Part shown: one piece after another, positions 43,694 to 52,340 of the stretch | Numbering within the stretch: position 1 is the first letter of the stretch | How the letters are laid out: every line of letters starts with the position of its first letter | Source of the DNA: Bacillus alkalicellulosilyticus | Lineage (GTDB): Bacteria > Bacillota > Bacilli > Bacillales > Bacillaceae_F | NCBI RefSeq assembly: GCF_002019795.1 | Contig: NZ_KV917381.1 | Location: 698,001-762,000, forward strand | Length of the DNA stretch: 64,000 bases | Direction of reading: 5' to 3' | The notes under the pieces: model-generated | Told to the model about the DNA's origin: nothing | What the model saw: only the letters and a program-made list of their open reading frames with translations | The model's database searches: none | Position numbers and translations under genes: made by a program

Positions 43694-44749
43694 ATGAAAA
43701 AACATGTTGCCTTACTCTTTAGCTTACTCATACTCTTGGTGTTAACTGCATGTACAGTGCAAATTAATCGTAATTCTAGCGAGGAGCCCCATATTTATGT
43801 GGAAGGCGTGAAAAACGTTGATGTACTTAATACTCATGGAAATATTGAAGGGATAGAAAGAATGAGTAGTTTTTATACCAACGTTCAAAATGGAGTGGCT
43901 TCCAAATTGAGAGTTGTTCATTATACACTTGAGGGCGACCCGATCATTACAGATTTAATATATAATGGGAAAACACTTGAAGTAAAGAAAGATTACACAC
44001 ATGATAAATTTGGAAATCCAACAATTCATAGGGATAGCTGTGGAACCCTCATTGAGGAAGTGAATCCTTTGAATACCGCATACATTGCCGTCGATTGTAA
44101 TGAGGGATTTAATGGGTTACACGAAATCTTGTATATAAACTACAAAATGAACAATGTACAAAATCTTTTTGAATTTACTTTGGTATACGGTGCTAATGGT
44201 GAATATGAAATCAATTCACAAAACGAAGCTATCATAGATAATGTCAAACAAGAGGTCTACAAAAAGTTGATGTTTGGTAACTATTTTTACGAAAAAGAGC
44301 TGGAGGCATCATGTGATACTGGGGATACATTTAATTATTCACTAGAGGTGCTCATTAATCGAGGCCCTTTTAAGCTCCAGTGGAGTGAATGTGACGATAG
44401 CTTGGATGCAGAAAGGCTTACGACGATTGCAAAATACATTATCGAACAAGCTGAACAGGAACAAAAAGAACATTCCCCAATGACAGTTCAAGGTTATGTG
44501 TTAGAAATAACTGATAATGAACTGTTAATTGGAGAGGGGCTTACCATGTTAGACTACGATTGGGTAGTTGAAGAATTACCGCAAATCAATTTCAAAAACT
44601 CTATTTTTGAGTTTACTTACTTATCAGGAGCAAATACAACAGAATTTACACCTGGTGATAAAATTGTGGCGACGATAGAAGGAAGCAAAACCGACTCCAA
44701 GCCAGCAAGAGCAGTAGTCAAGGATATTAAGAAGATAGAAGTATACTAG
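43694..44749 (+). CDS. Putative lipoprotein
   Basis: A 351-residue protein starting MKKHVALLFSLLILLVLTAC; the lipobox is VLTAC (Cys20). The mature part holds VEGVKNVDVLNTHGN, a long region of mixed strands and helices, and a C-terminal SGANTTEFTPGDKIVATIEG-type beta domain resembling the small OB-like tails of DUF3221. No enzymatic motif. On the outer face of the membrane by the signal. Confidence 0.6.
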   Translation: MKKHVALLFSLLILLVLTACTVQINRNSSEEPHIYVEGVKNVDVLNTHGNIEGIERMSSFYTNVQNGVASKLRVVHYTLEGDPIITDLIYNGKTLEVKKDYTHDKFGNPTIHRDSCGTLIEEVNPLNTAYIAVDCNEGFNGLHEILYINYKMNNVQNLFEFTLVYGANGEYEINSQNEAIIDNVKQEVYKKLMFGNYFYEKELEASCDTGDTFNYSLEVLINRGPFKLQWSECDDSLDAERLTTIAKYIIEQAEQEQKEHSPMTVQGYVLEITDNELLIGEGLTMLDYDWVVEELPQINFKNSIFEFTYLSGANTTEFTPGDKIVATIEGSKTDSKPARAVVKDIKKIEVY

Positions 44750-44851
44750 TTTGCCGGTACTCCAATGCTAGATTTTTTGACTACATTGGTAATGGTCTTG
44801 TTGAGTAAATTAATTATATTAAACCAGCCAAAGATAAAGGGTGAGAAGGTA

Positions 44852-45325
44852 TTGAAAAAAATTAGTGTAGTCTTCATTTGTTTTTTGATTTTATTAGCTT
44901 ACACTAATACGGCGTTTGCTACTTCTTGCGCCTATATTCAATTACCGAAAGAAGAATTGAAACAAGCTGATGTTGTGTTTAAAGGGGAATTAACATTAAA
45001 CCAAAACCATAGACTACAATTCGATGTAGAAAAAGTGTGGGCTGGAGACAGTGTGGAAGATAGCATTTCAATAGAAGATAATATTTGGATTGAGCCGGTC
45101 CTTGGAAATGAATATATTATTTTTGCTGAATCAAAAAGAGGTAAACTTTCCCCTATGGGTTGTGGAAACTCAGGTTTTGCGACAGAAGGACTTGAGTTGA
45201 TACTAGATGAAGAATTAATGGAACATAACGAATCATATATATATTTTCTTAGTATCGGAATAATTGTCGTTCTAGTTGGTATCTTTCTTTATTGGATACT
45301 AAAAAGACTGAGAGAAACGGAGTAA
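44852..45325 (+). CDS. Secreted, C-terminally membrane-anchored protein
   Basis: A 157-residue protein starting at TTG after GAGAAGG. A cleavable signal peptide ends NTAFA-TSCAY. Then comes a TIMP/NTR-like Cys-containing domain (SCAYIQLPKEELKQADVVFK...), ending GCGNSGF, with a C-terminal membrane helix (about 132-150) and basic tail. A similar layout is seen in Bacillus proteins of unknown role. A longer reading from 44765 lacks support. Confidence 0.65.
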   Translation: MKKISVVFICFLILLAYTNTAFATSCAYIQLPKEELKQADVVFKGELTLNQNHRLQFDVEKVWAGDSVEDSISIEDNIWIEPVLGNEYIIFAESKRGKLSPMGCGNSGFATEGLELILDEELMEHNESYIYFLSIGIIVVLVGIFLYWILKRLRETE

Positions 45326-45345
45326 CAAAATCGGAGTGATTCAAT

Positions 45346-45885
45346 TTGAAAAGCATTTATGTTGTTAGGCATTGTGAAGCTGAAGGTCAGCCAGCAGAAG
45401 CACCACTAACGGAAAGCGGTGTAAAGCAAGCCGATGATTTAGTTGATTTCTTTAAAAATAAAAAAGTGGAACGTATCATATCAAGTCCATACAAACGCGC
45501 AATTCAAACGATACAACCACTTGCCAATCAATTACAACTCGAAATAGAAAAGAATCCTTTACTCAAAGAGCGAGAATTAAGTACAGATTCTTTTCCAGAT
45601 TGGTTAGAAAAATTAAAAACAACCTATGATGATTTGGATTTGAAATTCAAAGGTGGAGAATCGAGTTCAGAGGCTGCAAATCGAATCAAAAAAGTTGTCG
45701 ATGAAATCGGCAAGAGTAAGCCTGATCATACAATCATTGTGACCCATGGTAACATAATGTCATTATTATTAAATCATTATGACTCGCAATTTGGGTTTGA
45801 TAGATGGGCCAATTTAAGTAATCCTGATGTATATCTTTTAAAAATAGATGAGAATGAGGTTGCTTTTGAGAGAGTATGGAGCTAA
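45346..45885 (+). CDS. Histidine phosphatase (PGM-like)
   Basis: A 179-residue member of the histidine phosphatase clan. YVVRHCEAEGQP carries the catalytic RHxE core (RHCE, about 8-11). SSPYKRAIQTIQP (about 46-58) and TIIVTHGN (about 130-137) supply the second Arg and His. TTG start after GGAGTG. Removes phosphate from small molecules; substrate unknown. A second paralogue lies at 59876. Confidence 0.85.
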   Translation: MKSIYVVRHCEAEGQPAEAPLTESGVKQADDLVDFFKNKKVERIISSPYKRAIQTIQPLANQLQLEIEKNPLLKERELSTDSFPDWLEKLKTTYDDLDLKFKGGESSSEAANRIKKVVDEIGKSKPDHTIIVTHGNIMSLLLNHYDSQFGFDRWANLSNPDVYLLKIDENEVAFERVWS

Positions 45886-45925
45886 GCAAAAAAATGGGGC
45901 TGGGACAGAACTAGCTAAAACATCT

Positions 45926-46037
45926 GCACTGGCGTCACTCGCCACAAAACCCTTTGTGAGAACCCCACTCACTTCAGCAAGTTGTGAAAAAAAACTCACA
46001 ACTTGCTTTAAAAGATAGTGGCGGTTTCGCACATTGC
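45926..46037. repeat. Nested-hairpin repeat, copy C
   Basis: GCACTGGCGTCACTCGCCAC and GTGGCGGTTTCGCACATTGC arms flank a perfect 12-bp inner hairpin (AGCAAGTTGTGA/TCACAACTTGCT). Same arms as copies at 12503 and 19612, different inner stem. Confidence 0.65.
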
Positions 46038-46040
46038 TAA

Positions 46041-46085
46041 GAGGGCACTAAAAAAGTTAAAAAAGCTAACTGTTTCAGTGCCCTC
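46041..46085. terminator. Bidirectional intrinsic terminator
   Basis: GAGGGCACT...CAGTGCCCTC outer stem with an inner AGTTA/TAACT, between convergent genes. It is a variant of the GGCACTGAAAAA terminator family. Confidence 0.65.
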
Positions 46086-46118
46086 AAAATACAACCTTTT
46101 GTCTCACCCTCAATATAG

Positions 46119-46958
46119 TTAATTCGCTTTTCTTCCGAATGCGTACATGAATGAACATGATTCATATCGATTTGGGTCTGCGCAGAACTCAGGAATATAC
46201 TTTGAAACTAATTCATTTCGTTCTTTTTCTGTTAGTAAGCCTTCTTCAACAAATCGCTTTCCTTCATCATCTGCGAGAGCAAACTTCAGTAATATTGGAA
46301 TGTCTGCATCTTGTCTATTTTCATTTAGATAATCACTTGTTTGAATTATTATTTTTACATCACTTACACTGTTTTCTGAAGTAAAAAATGAATAGAGCTT
46401 TCTTCCAATCGTACGGTCTGTACCATGTAACGAGGCATGTTTTATATTTGCTTGAATTAATGTAGAAAGTTCATCGCCATGTGGATGGAATACCTGTGTA
46501 CCATCGTCTATTTCAACGGCGCAAATTACTCCACCTGGTTTACAGACTCTTGTCATTTCTCTAATAATTTCATTTGGATTAGAGTTATGCATTAACACAA
46601 GACGTGTATAGACAAAATCAAAAGTATTATCTGAGAATGGCAAAGCAGTTGCATCGCTATGAACAAACGTAATCGATTCTTTATGAGAATGTTGAGTCCT
46701 AGCAGTGTCTAATATTGCGGTACTATTATCCACTCCAATAAATTCCGTCTCGGGCAAACAATCGGAAATTAAGTTAACCATTGCTCCCGTTCCACAACCT
46801 ACATCTAGTACTTTTCTGGCGCCGTATAAACCATTTTCAAGAAATAGATTTATGAGCACTTGGAAATGGCTTTCAACATTTTCTGTTAATCTTTTTACCT
46901 CAGATTTCATTTGCTCTGGTTTGAATTGGTCAAATTGATATGATTTGTTCAATTTCAT
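46119..46958 (-). CDS. Class I SAM-dependent methyltransferase under ZTP riboswitch
   Basis: A 279-residue methyltransferase. Motif I is VLDVGCGTGAMVN (about 61-73), the acidic residue is in FIGVDNSTAILD, and motif IV FDFVYTRLVLMHN matches UbiE/COQ5-like enzymes. The C terminus holds EFCADPNRYESCSFMYAFG. The substrate cannot be told. AAAGGGGA lies just before the ATG; a TTG two codons later is possible. It is the only minus-strand gene in the 45-64 kb run, and the only one with a riboswitch leader. Confidence 0.85.
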   Translation of the reverse strand: MKLNKSYQFDQFKPEQMKSEVKRLTENVESHFQVLINLFLENGLYGARKVLDVGCGTGAMVNLISDCLPETEFIGVDNSTAILDTARTQHSHKESITFVHSDATALPFSDNTFDFVYTRLVLMHNSNPNEIIREMTRVCKPGGVICAVEIDDGTQVFHPHGDELSTLIQANIKHASLHGTDRTIGRKLYSFFTSENSVSDVKIIIQTSDYLNENRQDADIPILLKFALADDEGKRFVEEGLLTEKERNELVSKYIPEFCADPNRYESCSFMYAFGRKAN

Positions 46959-46968
46959 TTCCCCTTTC

Positions 46969-47078
46969 AAAAATAAAGAGGCAAGGGAAAATATCCCTTA
47001 CCTCTGCCCAGGCGAACGGCATTATAAATATGTGCTTCCTCGTGGTTTTCCACGTTTTCGCCAGTAACACATATCAAG
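46969..47078 (-). ncRNA. ZTP (ZMP/ZTP, pfl) riboswitch with terminator
   Basis: Read 47078 to 46969. P1 is ATATGTG/CACATAT, and ACTGGCGAA is the conserved internal loop. P2 is CGTGG-AAAA-CCACG, followed by GGAAGC. P3 is GCC-GTTCGCCT-GGGC. GGCGAA pairs with TTCGCC to make the pseudoknot of the ZTP class, and the GCCGTTCGCCTGGGCA run is the signature. Immediately after comes a terminator hairpin (AGAGGTAAGGGA/TCCCTTGCCTCT, then TTTATTTTT). ZTP or ZMP, signalling 10-formyl-tetrahydrofolate shortage, should permit read-through into the methyltransferase. Confidence 0.9.
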
Positions 47079-47091
47079 TATTTGTAAATAT

Positions 47092-47120
47092 AGTCTAAAA
47101 TAAATTCTATTTCAAGTCAA
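47092..47120 (-). promoter_or_regulatory. Sigma-A-type promoter of the riboswitch transcript
   Basis: On the minus strand TTGACT, a 17-bp spacer and TAGACT (4 of 6 bases of TATAAT) are followed about 15 bp later by the riboswitch P1 stem. Confidence 0.55.
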
Positions 47121-47220
47121 TAAAAAGGAAATTAATGTATATGAAAAGGACTTTCTATTAACCTAGTAGAATAGTATCTATTGAGATGAGTTTAGTTTAG
47201 AAGAGAAAGGTTGAGCTGAG

Positions 47221-47877
47221 TTGAAGAATGAGATAAGTAGATGTAAGGGTGTATTATTTGATTTAGATGGTACGCTAATCAACAGTGAATGGTTAGGTAC
47301 AGAATCCTATAATTACGGAGTCCAGAAAATACTAAACAGAGAACTGACCGAGAGTGAGAAGCAATTTTTAGTAGGAAAGCCATTTAATGCATTACATGTT
47401 TTGTTTCCCTCTTTAACAGAAAGAGAAACAGAAGAGATAATAGAGGAAACATTACGTTATTATCGCAAGTATCATCTTCAAATTAAAGAATATGCAGGAA
47501 TAAAAAAGATGCTTCAAAGCCTTAAGGATAGAGGATATAAATTAGGGCTGGTTACAGCTAAATTAAAAAGCAATGCTTTTAAGGAACTAGAAAACACTGG
47601 TTTGCTTCCCTATTTTGAAGTGGTTATGGGAAAGGAAGATTGCATCGAGTTTAAACCAAGTCCAGTTCCATTACTGCAGCTGGCTAAAAGACTTAATCTT
47701 AAACCAGCTGAATGTTTATATATTGGAGACCAACCAACTGATATACAAGCAACACATTCCGCAAATATGATTAGTGTTGCAGCACTTTGGGGGGAAGGGA
47801 ACTATGAGAGATTAATTCCTGTTAAACCAGATTTTATATTTGAGAAACCAGAACAATTAACAAAATTGTTAACATAA
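47221..47877 (+). CDS. HAD-family hydrolase
   Basis: A 218-residue phosphatase of the phosphoglycolate phosphatase/PPase group. Motif I FDLDGTLINSEW (about 14-25), motif II GLVTAKLKSNAF, lysine in EFKPSPVPL and motif III YIGDQPTDIQA (about 166-176) are complete. TTG start with AGAAAGG upstream. Second of several HAD genes in this stretch. Confidence 0.83.
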   Translation: MKNEISRCKGVLFDLDGTLINSEWLGTESYNYGVQKILNRELTESEKQFLVGKPFNALHVLFPSLTERETEEIIEETLRYYRKYHLQIKEYAGIKKMLQSLKDRGYKLGLVTAKLKSNAFKELENTGLLPYFEVVMGKEDCIEFKPSPVPLLQLAKRLNLKPAECLYIGDQPTDIQATHSANMISVAALWGEGNYERLIPVKPDFIFEKPEQLTKLLT

Positions 47878-47914
47878 AAACTAGTGTAACTTTCAAATTT
47901 AGGAGGTGACCAAG

Positions 47915-48460
47915 ATGTTTAAAGCAGGTATTGAAACTCACACGTATCTAACTATTTTAGAAACAAGACACGCAGATGAATTGTATAGTTTAATTGCCGC
48001 TAGTCGAGATAGTTTAGGGCAATGGCTTGGCTTTCCTGAAAATACAAATGAGGTACAAGATACAAAGGCTTTTATTGAAAAATCCTTACATAGATTCTCC
48101 GAAAATAATGGTTTTTGGGCTGGGATATGGCACAAAGATAAAATTGTAGGCTCCATAGGGTATTTGTATATAGATTGGAACAATCAAAAGACAGAAATAG
48201 GATACTGGCTAGGAAAAGATTATGAAGGATTGGGTTTAGCAACAAAGGCTTGCCGTTTATTCATTGAACATGCATTTCGGGAGTTGCAACTAAACAAAGT
48301 AGAAATCAATGTAGCGCCTGAAAATGTTAAGAGTAGAGCAATTCCAGAACGCTTAGGGTTTACGAAAGAAGGAACCATCAGAAATTATGAATTACTACAT
48401 GGAAAATATCTCGATAGAACGATATATGGGCTTTTAAAAGAGGAATGGATTGAAAAATAA
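47915..48460 (+). CDS. GNAT acetyltransferase, RimJ/RimL group
   Basis: A 181-residue protein, starting MFKAGIETHTYLTILETRHA after GGAGGTGACC. Core: GSIGYLYIDWNNQKTEIGYW, then LGKDYEGLGLATKACRLF with the acetyl-CoA loop YEGLGLAT (about 100-107), and the NVAPENVKSRAIPERLGF segment typical of RimL. Probable protein N-terminal or small-molecule acetyltransferase; substrate unknown. Confidence 0.86.
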   Translation: MFKAGIETHTYLTILETRHADELYSLIAASRDSLGQWLGFPENTNEVQDTKAFIEKSLHRFSENNGFWAGIWHKDKIVGSIGYLYIDWNNQKTEIGYWLGKDYEGLGLATKACRLFIEHAFRELQLNKVEINVAPENVKSRAIPERLGFTKEGTIRNYELLHGKYLDRTIYGLLKEEWIEK

Positions 48461-48478
48461 AGAGAATGGCGGTGTGTC

Positions 48479-49084
48479 ATGAACAAAGGAACAATCATTA
48501 TTTTAAATGGAACATCAAGTTCTGGTAAGACGAGCATTTCTGAAAAGATGAAGGAGTTAATTACTGAACCTTGCGCGTATGTCAGCCTTGATGATTTTGT
48601 TGGCATATATCAAGAAAAATACCTCCATTACTTTACAGCTAGAAAAGAGGTAATAAAGGACACCCTGTTAGACGATGCTTCAATGTTGATTATTAATAAA
48701 ATACTTTCGTTAATGCATTCTTCAATTGCAGGGTTCTCTTTGCTAGGGTATACAGTAATTGTAGATACTGTCTTACAAGAAAAATCTTTTTTAGAAGAGT
48801 TATTAAAGGAGTTAACGAATTTCCCTGTTTTTATTATTGGTGTACACTGTCCGCTTGAAGAATTGGAAAAAAGAGAAATTGCTCGAGGAAATAGAGAAAT
48901 AGGTCTTGCAAAATTTCAATATGACCTAGTTCATAATAATAGAATATACGATTTTGAAGTAGATACTTTTGCTAACAATTCAACAGAATGCGCGTTGGAA
49001 ATTACACAGTTTCTAGAAGGTAATGAACCATATGCTTTTGATGAAATGAGAAACCGTTTGAATAAAGAATACTCAGAACTCTAA
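48479..49084 (+). CDS. P-loop kinase similar to chloramphenicol phosphotransferase
   Basis: A 201-residue protein beginning MNKGTIIILNGTSSSGKTS; Walker A GTSSSGKTS (about 11-19). YVSLDDFVGIYQEKYLHYF then LGYTVIVDTVLQEKSFLEEL, VHCPLEELEKREIARGNREI and VDTFANNSTECA follow. This is the layout of CPT-like enzymes that phosphorylate chloramphenicol. Resistance is inferred by family only. AATGGCGGTG precedes the ATG. Confidence 0.78.
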   Translation: MNKGTIIILNGTSSSGKTSISEKMKELITEPCAYVSLDDFVGIYQEKYLHYFTARKEVIKDTLLDDASMLIINKILSLMHSSIAGFSLLGYTVIVDTVLQEKSFLEELLKELTNFPVFIIGVHCPLEELEKREIARGNREIGLAKFQYDLVHNNRIYDFEVDTFANNSTECALEITQFLEGNEPYAFDEMRNRLNKEYSEL

Positions 49085-49206
49085 ATATGATAGCTCTTTT
49101 TCACTTATTTATTTAGGAGATGACTGGAAATCTATTTTTAGTGGTTTTTTTATCTCGATTTGGATAATTTATAAAAGATAATAATTCAAACCGAGGTGAA
49201 GGCCAC

Positions 49207-49671
49207 ATGGTATCAAGACGGCACGTTATATTTAATCTCATCATTATCATCTTACCTTGGATATCGGTACTATTTCTAGGGAAGCGTTATATCAAACGAT
49301 TTTTTTTAGCGAGTTCTATCATAGGTGTCTATGAAATAGGAAGTCATGTTCATGGACGTAAACAAAAATTCTGGGAATTTAATGATAAACCTAAATCATT
49401 TATAAGGGATGAACTTCCTTTTGATATTGGTCCCTATATACCGCTTTCGATGTGGATATTAAAATTTTCATATGGTAACTTTAAAAAATATGTAGTTACC
49501 AATGTTATCGCTAATGGAGTTTTTGCATTTGTTTTAATGCCGTTTCTTAAAAAAATCAAAATAATCCGTTTGCGCAGATTAAATTATATTCAATTTTTTA
49601 TCTACATACACTACAAAGCTTATCTTTTGTATGGGATGCAATATTTATTAGAAAAAAGTAGGATTAAATAG
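49207..49671 (+). CDS. Membrane protein of unknown function
   Basis: A 154-residue protein starting MVSRRHVIFNLIIIILPW, with membrane segments at about 8-25, 70-88, 100-116 and possibly 130-145. Basic residues (KRYIKRFF) follow the first segment. FNDKPKSFIRDELPFDIGPYI between segments is acidic. No family is recognised; homologous small membrane proteins occur in Bacillus. The ATG is preceded by GAGGTGAAGG. Confidence 0.55.
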   Translation: MVSRRHVIFNLIIIILPWISVLFLGKRYIKRFFLASSIIGVYEIGSHVHGRKQKFWEFNDKPKSFIRDELPFDIGPYIPLSMWILKFSYGNFKKYVVTNVIANGVFAFVLMPFLKKIKIIRLRRLNYIQFFIYIHYKAYLLYGMQYLLEKSRIK

Positions 49672-49692
49672 GATTGGCACTTAGCGGTACTT

Positions 49693-49737
49693 AACGTAAA
49701 AAACGTCTCTACTATTTGTAGAGACGTTTTTTACGTT
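49693..49737. terminator. Strong bidirectional intrinsic terminator
   Basis: A 20-bp perfect stem (AACGTAAAAAACGTCTCTAC and complement) with a 5-nt loop and A/T-rich sequence on both sides, after the gene at 49207. Confidence 0.85.
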
Positions 49738-49933
49738 GTTGATAGTACTCTAATACTAGTGGATTTGAGGGATGCTACAAAAATATTTAAAACCACTAAT
49801 GTTTATAATTAATCTTTGTATAGATATGGTAATATTAAAAGATATTTGAAATGTTGATGAACCAATGTTTAGTAAGTGGCTGGAACAACGGAACGGTTTA
49901 CTTAAAACGATAAAACAAAAGGGAGATCTATTT

Positions 49934-50257
49934 ATGTTTGATTACTCGTTGCCTAATGTGGGAAGTTTTGTTCTTGGCTTAATTGCATGGATACTACCAA
50001 TTGTCATTCTCGCAGATTCTACAAAAAAAAATCAAAAGAAGTGGTTGGTTGTTCTTCTTTTTATTAGCTTTAGTGCTTGTGCCATTGCGGTATGCTTCCA
50101 GCTTATCTATTCTTTTTACCTCGTAACGATTGAGGATTGGGGTGCTTTGATGGACACTGCAGGTGGTGTGGCGTTTGCCGCTGCTTTTCTAGTCATTGTT
50201 ACAATTGTATTGAATGCATTGGCCCTAATTGCTTATCGGAAAAGAACAACAACATAA
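49934..50257 (+). CDS. Three-helix small membrane protein
   Basis: A 107-residue protein starting MFDYSLPNVGSFVLGLIAWI after AAAAGGGAG. Three hydrophobic segments lie at about 10-28, 38-62 and 77-98, with KKNQKKW between the first two. No family recognised. It precedes a GNAT gene by 18 bp. Confidence 0.55.
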   Translation: MFDYSLPNVGSFVLGLIAWILPIVILADSTKKNQKKWLVVLLFISFSACAIAVCFQLIYSFYLVTIEDWGALMDTAGGVAFAAAFLVIVTIVLNALALIAYRKRTTT

Positions 50258-50275
50258 GGGAAAGGAAGCGCATAA

Positions 50276-50770
50276 ATGAATATACGAAACGTAACAGCTT
50301 CTGATTATAATGTGATTTCACCGTTGCTTAATGAATGGTGGGGTGGCAGGAATGTGTCTAATATGTTGCCTAAATTATTCTTCGATCATTTTAACAATAC
50401 AAGTTTTGCCTATGAAAAAGATGGTCATATCCTTGGGTTTCTTATTGGTTTTTTATCTCAATCTGAGACAGATACTGCCTACATCCACTTTGTGGGTGTT
50501 CATCCTGAACATCGCCACCTTCATATAGGAAGGCAACTTTATCATGAGTTTTTTAACATGGTAAAAAAGAATAATAGACAAATCGTTCGAGCAGTAACGT
50601 CACCCGTCAATAAAGGTTCGATTGCATATCATACAAAGATGGGATTTGACATTGAAAAGGGAGACAAAGAAGTAGACGGAGTATCCGTATTTTCAAATTA
50701 TGATGGACCAAATCAAGATAGAGTTTTGTTTGTTAAGAGTCTAAAAGGAGAGTTACAACAGGGCATCTAA
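50276..50770 (+). CDS. GNAT acetyltransferase
   Basis: A 164-residue enzyme beginning [29 protein letters not shown], then [20 protein letters not shown] (about 75-94), where HRHLHIG is the acetyl-CoA loop, and [20 protein letters not shown] support the fold. Substrate unknown. It starts 18 bp after the small membrane-protein gene. Confidence 0.83.
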   Translation: MNIRNVTASDYNVISPLLNEWWGGRNVSNMLPKLFFDHFNNTSFAYEKDGHILGFLIGFLSQSETDTAYIHFVGVHPEHRHLHIGRQLYHEFFNMVKKNNRQIVRAVTSPVNKGSIAYHTKMGFDIEKGDKEVDGVSVFSNYDGPNQDRVLFVKSLKGELQQGI

Positions 50771-50831
50771 TTTGAAGAAAGATTGTATTTTTTAGTAATA
50801 GAAAACTTAAGAATACGGAAGTGTTATAGTT

Positions 50832-51635
50832 ATGAATCATTCATTACAATCGGATTGTTCAAGTTGTTTTGGATTATGCTGTGTCGCTTTGCCTTATGCA
50901 AAATCTGCAGACTTCCCTCTGAATAAAGACGGAGGAGAACCTTGTAGGAACTTATTAGACGATAACCGCTGCAAGGTACATAGTGAGTTAAGAACAAAAG
51001 GCTTTTGTGGTTGTGTTTCATATGAGTGCTTTGGTGCAGGACAGCATGTCTCGCAATCTGTTTTTCAGGGCCAAGATTGGAGAACAAGTCCAGAGCTTAG
51101 AGAAGAGATGTTTTCGGTATTTCCGATCATGCAACAAATCCACGAAATGCTATGGTATTTAAGGCAAGCACTCAGTTTGAAAGAAACCGAAGACATCCAC
51201 TCAGATTTGCAAAATATATATGAAGCCACCTTAGAGCTAACTAGAAAATCCCCAAAAGACATACTTCTCATCGACCTCCATCACCATAGAAGCAACGTAA
51301 ATGCGCTACTCATCCAAACAAGTGAGTTATATCGAAAAGATTGTATGAACAATGAACAAAGGAACAAGAACAAAGAATTTATAGGGGCTAACCTTAAAGG
51401 CACAAATTTCCACGGTTTTAATTTTAGAGGGAAGATGATGATAGCAGCTAACTTTAGTCATGCGAATGTAAGTAAAGCGGATTTTATTGGCGCTGACCTC
51501 AGGAATGCTGACCTTAGCCATGCAAACCTATCAGGAGCCATCTTTCTTACACAATCTCAAATCAACTCTGCAAAAGGAAATAAACATACGAAACTACCTA
51601 GCTTTTTAAGAAGACCTGAACACTGGGTTACCTAA
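50832..51635 (+). CDS. Cys-cluster (YkgJ-like) and pentapeptide-repeat fusion protein
   Basis: A 267-residue protein. The N-terminal part (about 1-75) has many cysteines, CSSCFGLCC (about 9-17), then CRNLL, CKVH, CGCVSYEC. This resembles the CxxCxxCC zinc/iron-binding group (UPF0153/YkgJ), though spaced CxxCxxxCC here. After a helical middle (about 80-170), the C-terminal portion (about 178-240) has pentapeptide repeats: IGANLKGTNFHGFNFRGKMM, ANFSHANVSKADF, ADLRNADLSHANLSGA. Domain fusion is seen; the biochemical role is unknown. Possible start also at a nearby ATG. Confidence 0.75.
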   Translation: MNHSLQSDCSSCFGLCCVALPYAKSADFPLNKDGGEPCRNLLDDNRCKVHSELRTKGFCGCVSYECFGAGQHVSQSVFQGQDWRTSPELREEMFSVFPIMQQIHEMLWYLRQALSLKETEDIHSDLQNIYEATLELTRKSPKDILLIDLHHHRSNVNALLIQTSELYRKDCMNNEQRNKNKEFIGANLKGTNFHGFNFRGKMMIAANFSHANVSKADFIGADLRNADLSHANLSGAIFLTQSQINSAKGNKHTKLPSFLRRPEHWVT

Positions 51636-51672
51636 TCCAAAAATAAAAACAAAGTAGTAGGAGGTCATTGAA

Positions 51673-52329
51673 ATCGGTACTTATAAGATCATTTTATTTG
51701 ATTTAGATGGAACGCTATCAGACCCAAAGGAAGGCATCACTAAGTCTGTTCAGTATGCGCTAGCAAAAATGGGGATTCAAGAGCCTAATCTTGATAAACT
51801 AGAATGTTTCATTGGGCCACCATTACAAGTATCATTTGAGGAATATTATCATTTCGAAAAAAAAGAAGTACAACAAGCCATCGATTCATATCGAGAGAGA
51901 TTTAAAGAAAAAGGGATGTTTGAGAATGAATTGTATTCAAATATTCCGTCTCTCTTACAATCTTTAAAAGAACAGGGATTTACTTTAGTAGTTGCAACCT
52001 CTAAACCTACTGTTTTTGCAGAGCAAATCCTAACCTATTTTGAGATAGAACAGTATTTCGAACATGTGGTAGGAAGTAACCTTGACGGCACAAGAACGTC
52101 AAAAACAGAAATCATTCAATTTATACTAGATATGTATAAAGAACATAACCGCAGTGACTTTGTCATGATTGGAGATAGAAAACACGATATGATTGGTGCC
52201 AATAATACCGGAATTGCTTCGATAGGGGTTACTTACGGTTATGGTTCATTTGATGAATTAACCCAAACTAACCCTACGTATATTGTCAAAAGTGTTATTC
52301 AATTAAAAGAGATTTTAGTAGGGAATTGA
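51673..52329 (+). CDS. HAD-family phosphatase with a non-AUG start
   Basis: A 218-residue phosphoglycolate phosphatase-like enzyme if translated from the ATC at 51673, 8 bp after AGGAGG. Sequence reads IGTYKIILFDLDGTLSDPKE, so motif I (FDLDGTLSD) lies before the first in-frame ATG (51769, MGIQEPN). Motif II VVATSKPTVFAEQIL and motif III FVMIGDRKHDMIGANN are intact. No ATG, GTG or TTG lies between the upstream in-frame TAG and motif I; an ATT at 51667 is only 2 bp after the ribosome binding site. Real initiation may be at ATC or ATT. Confidence 0.75.
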   Translation: MGTYKIILFDLDGTLSDPKEGITKSVQYALAKMGIQEPNLDKLECFIGPPLQVSFEEYYHFEKKEVQQAIDSYRERFKEKGMFENELYSNIPSLLQSLKEQGFTLVVATSKPTVFAEQILTYFEIEQYFEHVVGSNLDGTRTSKTEIIQFILDMYKEHNRSDFVMIGDRKHDMIGANNTGIASIGVTYGYGSFDELTQTNPTYIVKSVIQLKEILVGN

Positions 52330-52340
52330 GGAGAAAAGCT

